Below, piece by piece: positions 24,314 to 31,493 of a DNA stretch of 51,101 nucleotides. The position numbers were made by a program, and so were the translations under genes. Numbering within the stretch: the first letter of the stretch is position 1; every line of letters starts with the position of its first letter. The DNA comes from Acidobacteriota bacterium (lineage in GTDB: Bacteria > Acidobacteriota > Terriglobia > 2-12-FULL-54-10). Under the pieces are notes generated by a model. It worked only from the letters and a program-made list of their open reading frames with translations. It did not search any database and was not told the origin of the DNA. The stretch lies in NCBI GenBank assembly GCA_016199675.1, contig JACQGE010000177.1, forward strand, positions 1-51,101, in the 5' to 3' direction.

Positions 24314-26407
24314 ATGCGAATTGCCATAGACACGGGCGGAACGTTCACCGATTGCATCGTCATTCGAGGTTCTCAAATCCGTGTTCTCAAAATCTTTACC
24401 AGCCCCGACGACCCAGCGCGGGCTATCTTGGAGGTAATCCGTTCCATGGTCGGGGCAAATGCCCGTCATTCGCTCCTGATTCTCCATGGCACTACGGTAG
24501 GCACCAATACACTTCTCGAACGAAAGGGAGCCAAGGTCGCTCTCGTTACTACCGCCGGATTTGAGGATTTGATCGAGATCGGGCGCCAGAACCGCCCGCG
24601 GCTTTATGATCTGAATGTACAACGCGAGCCTCCCATCGTTTCGCGGGTGCTTCGCTGGGGCATCCGGGAAAGGATTGCGCCCGACGGGGCCATTCTGATG
24701 AAGCCCTCAGTTTCCGCTCTCCGCCGCCTGAAGCAAGAAATTCGGCATTCCGGCGCCGAGGCCATTGCGATCTGCTTCCTTTTTTCCTTTGCTAATTCTG
24801 CTAATGAACGCGCGGTAGCAAAGGCACTTCAGACACTCGGTCTGGCGCTTTCCGTTTCCCATGAAATTCTTCCTGAATTCCGCGAATATGAGCGGGTATC
24901 TACGGTGGCCATCAACGCTTATCTGGCTCCGCGAATGGGCCAATACCTGGCTCGTTTGGAGAATGGAGCGAAGCGCTTCTTCTCCTCGAAAACCCCATCC
25001 GTACGATCCACAAATCCTGCCCGACCTCCGCTCACTTTCGTTATGCAGTCTAATGGCGGCGTCACCAGCGCCGCGCGGGCTATCCGCGAACCGGTCCGGA
25101 CCATTCTCTCCGGGCCTGCGGGCGGCGTTGTTGCGGCGCGCTGGTTGGCGGATTTATTAGGACGCAAACGTGTTATCAGCTTTGATATGGGCGGCACCTC
25201 CACCGACGTTTGCCTGTTAGATGGCCCTGCGCGCACTACACACGAAACAGTTTTAGGTGGCCTGTCAGTCGCCGTCCCAGTTCTCGACGTGCATTCGGTC
25301 GGGGCCGGTGGGGGATCACTGGCCCGCCTGGACGCCGGCGGGGCCCTGCGTGTCGGTCCGGAAAGCGCCGGCGCGATGCCGGGGCCGATTTGTTATGGCC
25401 GGGGCGGCGTGCAGCCTGCCGTTACCGATGCCCATCTACTCCTTGGCCGCCTGGATTCGGAATATTTTCTGGGCGGGGAATTTCGGCTCGATCTGGAGAG
25501 AACGAAACGTGGATTTGAATACTTCCTGCGTGCCCAGCCGCGAGCCTTTCGGAGTCAACTCAACAAGCTCATGACTCCCCTAGATTTAGCCCGGGGAATT
25601 ATCGTCGTCGCTAACGCTACCATGGAAAAGGCCCTGCGGGTCATTTCCATCGAACGAGGTCATGATTCGCGCGAGTTCTCCTTGATCTGCTTTGGCGGCG
25701 CAGGCGGACTTCATGCGGTAGAGTTGGCACGGGCGCTCGGCATCCGGCGGGTGATTGTGCCGCAGAATCCCGGCGCTTTCTCTGCGCTCGGAATCTTACT
25801 TTCCGACGTCGTCAAAGACCTTTCCCAATCGGTCTTGCTTTCGGTCCCCAAAGAAACTTCCCACTCGGCGCAAAGGCGGCGATTCTTCCAGCAACTCGAG
25901 CAACGCATGCAGCAACTGGAGCAGGCAGGCCGCGCCGAACTGCGGAAGGATCGTTTTCCCGCAGAAAAGGCTCAGGCCCAGTGGCGGCTCGATGTGCGCT
26001 ACGTGGGCCAGAGCTACGAACTCTTGGTCCCTTTTACACTAGCCTTCGTGGAAACTTTCCATCAAGAGCATGCGAAGAACTATGGATACGCCGATTCTGC
26101 GCGACCCATCGAAATTGTCAACCTACGGCTTCGATTGATTTTGCCGACCGCCAAACCCAAAATTGCGCCGGAGCGCCGTATTCCCGCAGCCGATGTCCGA
26201 AGCGCTGCCCTTGCGAAAAAGGGAGTTTGGTTTGGCAGGCGTCTGTATCGGGCTGGCTTCTATCAGCGGGAGAAGTTGCTCCCCGGAACGCGACTGGAGG
26301 GCCCAGCCATTGTGGTAGAGTACAGCTCAACGACCATTGTCCCGCCGGATTTTGTCTGTGGCGTAGATGAATATCGTAATCTGGTATTGACTTGCCATGC
26401 ACAGTGA
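24314..26407 (+). CDS. hyuA: Hydantoinase/oxoprolinase A subunit (HyuA family)
   Basis: A 697-aa subunit of an ATP-dependent amidohydrolase family that includes N-methylhydantoinase, 5-oxoprolinase and acetone carboxylase. It starts MRIAIDTGGTFTDCIVI, the ATP-binding DxGGTFTD motif. HGTTVGTNTLLERKGAKVALVTTAGFEDL and the FEYERVSTVAINAYLAP block mark the N-terminal domain. The hydantoinase domain follows with LSGPAGGVVAARW, SFDMGGTSTDVCLLDG, VHSVGAGGGSLARLD and PGPICYGRGG. The end shows LEGPAIVVEYSSTTIVPPDF. The length is typical. It overlaps hyuB by 11 bases, so the pair should form one heteromeric enzyme. The substrate cannot be told: no transporter or other catabolic gene accompanies the pair. 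Confidence 0.93.
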   Translation: MRIAIDTGGTFTDCIVIRGSQIRVLKIFTSPDDPARAILEVIRSMVGANARHSLLILHGTTVGTNTLLERKGAKVALVTTAGFEDLIEIGRQNRPRLYDLNVQREPPIVSRVLRWGIRERIAPDGAILMKPSVSALRRLKQEIRHSGAEAIAICFLFSFANSANERAVAKALQTLGLALSVSHEILPEFREYERVSTVAINAYLAPRMGQYLARLENGAKRFFSSKTPSVRSTNPARPPLTFVMQSNGGVTSAARAIREPVRTILSGPAGGVVAARWLADLLGRKRVISFDMGGTSTDVCLLDGPARTTHETVLGGLSVAVPVLDVHSVGAGGGSLARLDAGGALRVGPESAGAMPGPICYGRGGVQPAVTDAHLLLGRLDSEYFLGGEFRLDLERTKRGFEYFLRAQPRAFRSQLNKLMTPLDLARGIIVVANATMEKALRVISIERGHDSREFSLICFGGAGGLHAVELARALGIRRVIVPQNPGAFSALGILLSDVVKDLSQSVLLSVPKETSHSAQRRRFFQQLEQRMQQLEQAGRAELRKDRFPAEKAQAQWRLDVRYVGQSYELLVPFTLAFVETFHQEHAKNYGYADSARPIEIVNLRLRLILPTAKPKIAPERRIPAADVRSAALAKKGVWFGRRLYRAGFYQREKLLPGTRLEGPAIVVEYSSTTIVPPDFVCGVDEYRNLVLTCHAQ

Positions 26408-27992
26408 CTCAGCCGAACTGGAGATTTTCAAAAACCTCTTTCACTCCGTCGCCGAAGAGATGGGGGCGGCGCTGCGCCGCTCTGCTTTTTCTCCCAACAT
26501 TAAAGAGCGCCGGGACTATTCCTGCGCTGTGTTCGACCGGCAGGGGCAAGTAGTTGCCATGGGCGATCACATGCCTGTGCACCTGGGTTCCATGCCACGT
26601 TCCGTGGCTGTCGCCATCGAAGCCCTGGAATTGGCTCCGGGGGACATTGCAATGCTGAATGACCCTTACGCCGGAGGTACCCACCTGCCTGACATTACTC
26701 TTGTGCTGCCCATTTTCCCTATCGGAGTGCGCAAACCGCTATTTTATGTGGCGAATCGAGCCCACCACGCAGACATCGGCGGCGCGCAACCCGCCTCAAT
26801 GGGGCTTAGCGAAGAAATCTACCAGGAGGGATTTCGGATTCCACCCGTTTGTCTTGCGCGCGGCGGGAAAATCGTGCCCGACGTGATGGCGTTGCTTTTG
26901 GCCAACGTGCGTACGCCACGGGAGCGCGAAGGTGATTTGACCGCCCAGATCGCAGCCTGCCGATTGGGTGAACGGCGCCTAGCGGAATTGGCAGCGAAGC
27001 ATGGCATCGGCAAAATCCGGGTTTATCAGGAGGCGCTCCAGCGCTATTCAGCCCGCTTGATGGAGGAGGCGCTGGCGCGAATCCCCGATGGGATATATCG
27101 CTCGGAGGATTTTCTCGACGACGACGGGTACAGCAACCAGTCGTTGCCGTTGCGGGTGACGATTGAGATTCGAGGGCGCTTGGCTAAGGTGGATTTCGCC
27201 GGTTCCGCGCCCGCTTGCCGCGGCAACGTGAATGCTGTGCTGGCTATCACGCAATCTGCCATATTCTATGTATTTCGATGCCTGCTGGGAGAAGATGTCC
27301 CTGCCTGCGCTGGCCTGATGGCTCCGATTGAGATCATCGCCCCGAAGGGGAGTATTGTGAACGCGCAGCCGCCATCAGCCGTGGCCGCCGGCAACGTGGA
27401 AACTTCCCAGCGGATCGTGGATGTGTTGTTCCGGGCGCTTGCCGAAGCGCTTCCCAGCCGAATCCCTGCGGCCAGCTCTGGAACGATGAGCAACTTGTCT
27501 TTTGGCGGCCTAAGCCCGCGCACGGCGCAACCCTTTGCTTATTACGAAACAATAGCGGGGGGTATGGGAGCACGGCCCTCGGCAGACGGCCTGAATGGCG
27601 TGCACACGCATATGACAAACTCGTTGAATACCCCCATTGAAGCTCTGGAGTCCGCTTATCCGGTGCGGGTGCGGCGATACTCGCTGCGGGACGGCTCCGG
27701 AGGTGCGGGCCGGTTTCATGGCGGAGACGGAATCATTCGCGAGATCGAATTTCTGGCCGAAGTGCGGGGGTCAATTCTTTCTGACCGTCACCGCTTTCCT
27801 CCTTATGGTTTGGCGGGAGGAAAACCCGGCAAAGCGGGCAAGGTCGAGTTAGTTTTGCCGACGCGCCGTGTGCTCCGATTGTCATCCAAAATTTCATTCG
27901 CAGCCCCAGCCGGCAGCGTTCTCCGCATAGAAACCCCCGGCGGTGGCGGTTGGGGAACTCCTCGCGCCCAAAAACGAAGACGGCAAACTTAG
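26397..27992 (+). CDS. hyuB: Hydantoinase/oxoprolinase B subunit (HyuB family)
   Basis: A 531-aa partner of HyuA. The family pattern is clear from the start: LEIFKNLFHSVAEEMGAALRRSAFSPNIKERRDYSCAVFD, GDHMPVHLGSMP, NDPYAGGTHLPDITLVLPIF with metal-binding residues, and NRAHHADIGG. Later blocks are ACRGNVNAVLAITQSAIFYVFRCL, SAVAAGNVETSQRIVDVLFRAL, THMTNSLNTPIEALESAYPVRV and the Gly-rich close ETPGGGGWGTP. The length is normal. The 11-base overlap with hyuA indicates coupled translation. Its end is followed after 36 bases by the DUF72 gene on the same strand. Confidence 0.93.
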   Translation: MHSDSAELEIFKNLFHSVAEEMGAALRRSAFSPNIKERRDYSCAVFDRQGQVVAMGDHMPVHLGSMPRSVAVAIEALELAPGDIAMLNDPYAGGTHLPDITLVLPIFPIGVRKPLFYVANRAHHADIGGAQPASMGLSEEIYQEGFRIPPVCLARGGKIVPDVMALLLANVRTPREREGDLTAQIAACRLGERRLAELAAKHGIGKIRVYQEALQRYSARLMEEALARIPDGIYRSEDFLDDDGYSNQSLPLRVTIEIRGRLAKVDFAGSAPACRGNVNAVLAITQSAIFYVFRCLLGEDVPACAGLMAPIEIIAPKGSIVNAQPPSAVAAGNVETSQRIVDVLFRALAEALPSRIPAASSGTMSNLSFGGLSPRTAQPFAYYETIAGGMGARPSADGLNGVHTHMTNSLNTPIEALESAYPVRVRRYSLRDGSGGAGRFHGGDGIIREIEFLAEVRGSILSDRHRFPPYGLAGGKPGKAGKVELVLPTRRVLRLSSKISFAAPAGSVLRIETPGGGGWGTPRAQKRRRQT

Positions 27993-28028
27993 GTTTTTGT
28001 TTCTCTTTCTGTGGATAAGGGTAGTAAG

Positions 28029-28739
28029 ATGGCGCAACTTTTTGCAGGAACTTCCGGATTCGCATATTCACAATGGAAGCCCGCTTTTTATCCTGAAAAA
28101 CTGCCCGCGAAACAGTTTCTCCAATATTACGCGAGCCGCCTGAACTGTGTGGAGATCAACTATACCTTTCGCCGTCTGCCTTCCCAGAGCACCTTGGAAA
28201 ATTGGGTAACGGCGACCCCGGCTGGCTTCGTTTTTTGTCTCAAAGCGCATATGCGGATTACCCACATCCTGCGCTTGCAGGACAGTTCAGGATTCACAGA
28301 GTTGTTTTTTCGCGCCGTTGACCCTCTGCGTGTTACCGCCAGGCTTGGGCCCATTCTCTTTCAGCTTCCACCTCAATTCCAGTGCGACCCCGCTGTTCTC
28401 ACCAATTTCCTCCGCACGCTTCCCGATGATCTCCGTTATGCTTTCGAGTTTCGGCACGCTTCCTGGTTGGATAGCGCAGTTTATAAAATTTTGGAGGAAC
28501 ACAATGTTTGCCTCTGCCTGGCGGAATCGGAGCGGATGGAAATTCCCGAGGTTGTGACGGCGGATTTCGTCTATTTCCGGCTGCGAAAATCAGAATACAG
28601 TGCGCAGGATCGGGGCGAGATTGCCGACAAAGCCGCCGCATTGCTGGCGGAAGGAAAAGACGTTTACGCGTTTTTCAAGCATGAAGAGTCTCCCGCCGGC
28701 GCTTTGTACGCAGAGGAATTGCTCGCAAAACCAAGGTAA
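28029..28739 (+). CDS. DUF72 family protein
   Basis: A 236-aa cytosolic protein of the DUF72 (YecE-like) family, a TIM-barrel group of unsettled function. Hallmarks are the start AQLFAGTSGFAYSQWKPAFYPEKLP, the conserved YASRLNCVEINYTFRRLPS, FVFCLKAHMRITH, LGPILFQLPPQF, YAFEFRHASWL and a C-terminal VYAFFKHEESPAGALYAEEL. A GTG 18 bases upstream is in frame, but ATG 28029 lies suitably after AAGGGTAGTAAG and gives the common family start. It is convergent with the methyltransferase gene, 53 bases apart. Confidence 0.9.
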   Translation: MAQLFAGTSGFAYSQWKPAFYPEKLPAKQFLQYYASRLNCVEINYTFRRLPSQSTLENWVTATPAGFVFCLKAHMRITHILRLQDSSGFTELFFRAVDPLRVTARLGPILFQLPPQFQCDPAVLTNFLRTLPDDLRYAFEFRHASWLDSAVYKILEEHNVCLCLAESERMEIPEVVTADFVYFRLRKSEYSAQDRGEIADKAAALLAEGKDVYAFFKHEESPAGALYAEELLAKPR

Positions 28740-28792
28740 TGAGGTTCAGGAAAATTCGATGCTGTTTTTATCCGCGAAGAAATTCTGGGGTT

Positions 28793-29596
28793 TCAGGAAG
28801 TTTTGTGAAGCAGGAACTGGACTACCGTGTAACCATATTGGCAGCGCCCGGCGAGTGTGGGAGAAGTAGGTACATCAGCCTGGTTTTGAGCGGCCTCGTC
28901 AAAGAACCGCTTAGCCCTCCGGAAGTCTTCGCTGCCTGGCCGCAAGTGGGATGCGGAGATCCACTGGCGAAAGGAGACAAGCCGGCGCTCCGTCCCATAA
29001 TAGTCGCACTCCAACGGTAGGCTCGAGAATATTTTCACCAACTCGCGCGCGTTCCGTATCCGCGTGTAGCAATTCTCACGAGACTTTTCCAGCCGGTTCA
29101 GCAGACTCTGCTGCCGCGGGTTCCCCGGCGCTATCACATCAATAATGGCGATCCTTCCGTTCGTACGAAGCACTCGCATCATTTCTTTGATCACCTGCTT
29201 CGGATTCAGAAAGTGAGCGAAGGAAAAGGCACAAAGGCAAATGTCAAACGTATGGGAGGCAAAGGGGAGGCAACCAGCATCGCCTTGCACAAACGCCAGA
29301 TTGGGAGCGGGTCGCTGCTGGCTTCGCCGCCGAGCGCAACGCAGCATTGACTCTGCCAAATCGAGGCCCATGACAAGCCCTGCATGACGGGAAACCGGAA
29401 TCGAATACGTCCCCGGTCCGCAGGCAACATCCAGAATCTTCGCATCCCGGAATAGAGGTATCCCTTCTAAATCCTTTATAAAACTGCCTCGCCAAGCCGT
29501 AACCCATCGGGCGTAGCGCGCGCCAATTCGATTAAATTCGTTTCGAACCCGGCGTTGTTCGTTCTGTCTGTACATCTTGCGATGCATGATCGGCAC
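28793..29596 (-). CDS. Class I SAM-dependent methyltransferase
   Basis: A 267-aa methyltransferase of the UbiE/Methyltransf_11 type. Motif I is ILDVACGPGTYSIPVSRHAG, motif II GLDLAESMLRCARRR, then FVQGDAGCLPFASHTFDICLCAFSFAHFLNPKQVIKEMMRVLRTNGRIAIIDV, the standard order. It is basic at the N-terminus (MHRKMYRQNEQRRVRNEFNRIGARYARW). The first possible start is GTG 29596, with ATG 29587 and 29575 close behind; no ribosome binding site decides between them. Substrate is unknown. It is 25 bases downstream of the ferritin-like gene and probably shares its transcript. No menaquinone or ubiquinone gene is near, so UbiE itself is unlikely. Confidence 0.85.
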   Translation of the reverse strand: MPIMHRKMYRQNEQRRVRNEFNRIGARYARWVTAWRGSFIKDLEGIPLFRDAKILDVACGPGTYSIPVSRHAGLVMGLDLAESMLRCARRRSQQRPAPNLAFVQGDAGCLPFASHTFDICLCAFSFAHFLNPKQVIKEMMRVLRTNGRIAIIDVIAPGNPRQQSLLNRLEKSRENCYTRIRNARELVKIFSSLPLECDYYGTERRLVSFRQWISASHLRPGSEDFRRAKRFFDEAAQNQADVPTSPTLAGRCQYGYTVVQFLLHKTS

Positions 29597-29621
29597 CCAT
29601 TCCAGAAAGCAAATGCGAGAG

Positions 29622-30302
29622 TCAGCGGCGTGACTTTCCGCCCTTTATCTCCTGGCCGACCCAGGAGGGAGGATCACTCGCCGGAAATGATTCTTGCGAT
29701 GCTTCGTCTACAGGGTCGAGCACTTCCTCGGATTGCGAGACTTGGTTATTTCCCGCAAGACGCTTGTCCGCTCCGAGAGTTTCGAGCATCTTTTCCAGGT
29801 TGTCCACGTGTCTTTCTTCAACGGCCAGGATTTTTTCCATCATCACCTGACTGTCAGGATCGCTTTTGCCAACATAGTGGCCTATCTCGCGATAAGATTC
29901 AATCGCGGCCCTTTCGGCTGCCAGGTCTTCGCGGATCATGTCCACCGGCGACTTGTTCTCTGCGTGGCTCAGAGTCACCAAGCTTTCCGGTTCAATCTTG
30001 GGCACACCCCCCAACTGTTTGATCCGTTCTGCCACCAGATCGGCATGATTTTGTTCCTGATTCGAGTGCAAGAGAAACGCCTCCGCCATCGCCGGCGGAA
30101 TGCCAGCGGCCTTGCGGTAATGACTTTTATAGCGCATCCCAAAAACTACTTCCATGGCCAGGACTTCTTTCAGCAACCGAATTACGATATCCAGGTTTCC
30201 CCTGCCAACCGAACTTTGTTCCATGTGTTGATGGGCGCGTCTTCGAATTTCTTCGACATCCGTTAAGAAATGATGTTTCCCTTTGGCCGGTTCGGTTTTC
30301 AT
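29622..30302 (-). CDS. Ferritin-like diiron protein with ESFPASDPPSW tail
   Basis: A 226-aa protein. Residues ~30-180 are a four-helix ferritin-like bundle. Likely iron ligands are E51 (AMEVVFG), the E83-x-x-H86 pair (EQNH), E130 or E135 (AAERAAIESYREI), and E162-x-x-H165 (EERH). This places it near bacterioferritin/Dps-like ferritins. After a linker comes a short separate tail, E204 to W214 (ESFPASDPPSW). I recognise this as a motif that also occurs in small stress-associated bacterial proteins; its role is unknown to me. The start is fixed by AAAGGAG, 8 bases before ATG 30302; an in-frame codon 45 bases upstream has nothing comparable. A hairpin adjoins the ribosome binding site. Iron storage or oxidant protection is inferred. 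Confidence 0.82.
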   Translation of the reverse strand: MKTEPAKGKHHFLTDVEEIRRRAHQHMEQSSVGRGNLDIVIRLLKEVLAMEVVFGMRYKSHYRKAAGIPPAMAEAFLLHSNQEQNHADLVAERIKQLGGVPKIEPESLVTLSHAENKSPVDMIREDLAAERAAIESYREIGHYVGKSDPDSQVMMEKILAVEERHVDNLEKMLETLGADKRLAGNNQVSQSEEVLDPVDEASQESFPASDPPSWVGQEIKGGKSRR

Positions 30303-30317
30303 CGTTCTTTCTCCTTT

Positions 30318-30335
30318 GTAAGGAATCCCCCTTAC
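30318..30335 (-). promoter_or_regulatory. Hairpin abutting the ribosome binding site of the ferritin-like gene
   Basis: In the minus-strand transcript GUAAGG, a 6-base loop (GGGAUU) and CCUUAC form a perfect 6-bp stem. It ends immediately before AAAGGAG. Such a structure could affect ribosome access, but whether it is regulatory is not known. Confidence 0.35.
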
Positions 30336-30354
30336 GCCCATTGACAATATCGCG

Positions 30355-30415
30355 GAGAAAAGGTAGTAACACGATTGCCCTAGTGGGTATTACAGTTCCA
30401 CTTGTTAAAACCTTC
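30355..30415. repeat. Imperfect nested inverted repeat upstream of ferritin-like gene
   Basis: The outer arms GAGAAAAGGTAGTAACA (from 30355) and TGTTAAAACCTTCTC (to 30415) pair imperfectly. An inner AGTGG/CCACT stem lies between them. It could be a structured 5' leader or the remnant of a repeat. Confidence 0.3.
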
Positions 30416-30833
30416 TCTTTCTTTCATGTCGGCTTGCAGAACAGCCGTGATGTCATGCGGCAGACTGGTTTCCTCCCGTAGTCTTTCGTAGTAATTGCAA
30501 GATAACAGGTATGTTGTCTTAAGTCACTATTTCGAATGCCTTTCAGCAAGGAGCTCAACCTTCATTTAATCTTTAGCTCCCTCCTGCATTTGACATGTTT
30601 GTGCGCCCTTGCTTGCAATTGCTTCTCCTTTTTTCTTAAAACAAGCGGAATATCTTATTCCAATAACCCAAATTCGGAAACCGGAAGTATGGAACGGATT
30701 TTGCACTGATATGGATGGGAATCAAGGCGCTTTTGGTGTGCCTGATGGCATTTCTCTCTAAGCGCAGAGCGTGGCAGAGGAAGTTCTATTCAACACATCC
30801 GAGCGGTGGTTCGCACGAAAATGGGCAAGCTGC
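30416..30833 (+). other. Intergenic leader region of the ACIII operon, with a candidate promoter
   Basis: About 420 bases without a convincing gene. It probably holds the promoter of the respiratory operon. The best candidate is TTGACA (30590-30595) with an 18-base spacer to TGCAAT (30614-30619); spacing and -10 are only fair. The stretch is AT-rich between 30500 and 30700. An open frame from a GTG at 30771 runs into actA, but its first 21 codons do not look like protein of that family. No tRNA or known riboswitch was recognised. Confidence 0.4.
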
Positions 30834-31493
30834 ATGGCTCAGGTCTTTTACCCCAGCACGAACACAATCTTCCGCCTCTGTTTGTTTTCCGCTCTGTTTT
30901 TGATCGCCTTTTTATTGTGGGTGTTGGCGACACTGCAGCGATCTTCGTACATGACTGAAGCCAACGTCGAGCAAGATCAGCCGGTGCAATTCAGCCATAA
31001 GCACCATGTGGCGGATGATGGCATTGATTGCCGCTATTGCCACACATCGGTGGAAGCTTCCGCCTTTGCCGGCATCCCGCCCACAAAAACCTGCATGAAT
31101 TGCCACTCGGAGATTTTCCGAGATAGCGACTATTTGAGTCCGGTTCGCGAGAGCTTCCGTACTGGCCAGCCGATTCGATGGAACCGTGTCCATCAATTGG
31201 CTGATTTTGTTTATTTCGACCACAGCATTCATGTGAGCAAAGGGGTGGGTTGCTCCACCTGCCACGGGCGCGTGGATCAGATGCCTCTCGTTCGCCAAGT
31301 GGTTTCTCTGCAGATGGAGTGGTGCCTGGACTGCCATCGCCACCCGGAACTCTATTTGCGACCCGTAGACCAGGTTTTTTCCATGGAATGGCAGCCGCCC
31401 TCCGATCAGCCGGAACGGGGACGCCAATTAGCAAAACTGTATCGAATTCGCAGTGTTGAGGAACTCACCAGTTGCTCCACCTGCCACCGATGA
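30834..31493 (+). CDS. actA: Alternative complex III, pentaheme cytochrome c subunit ActA
   Basis: A 219-aa membrane-anchored multiheme cytochrome of ACIII, the quinol:cytochrome c/oxidase oxidoreductase. A TM helix spans about residues 14-34. The periplasmic part holds exactly five c-type heme motifs: CRYCH (66-70), CMNCH (87-91), CSTCH (130-134), CLDCH (154-158) and CSTCH (214-218). ATG 30834 gives the family-typical start MAQVFYPSTNTIFR. A GTG at 30771 is in frame but adds non-matching residues. The TGA stop overlaps the actB start (ATGA). Confidence 0.92.
   Translation: MAQVFYPSTNTIFRLCLFSALFLIAFLLWVLATLQRSSYMTEANVEQDQPVQFSHKHHVADDGIDCRYCHTSVEASAFAGIPPTKTCMNCHSEIFRDSDYLSPVRESFRTGQPIRWNRVHQLADFVYFDHSIHVSKGVGCSTCHGRVDQMPLVRQVVSLQMEWCLDCHRHPELYLRPVDQVFSMEWQPPSDQPERGRQLAKLYRIRSVEELTSCSTCHR

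Noticed and set aside
30720-30833. Start of actA at GTG 30771, or a small gene in the leader
   Set aside because: The 21 extra residues do not resemble ActA N-termini, whereas ATG 30834 gives the usual MAQ..PS start. Other short frames in the leader lack ribosome binding sites.
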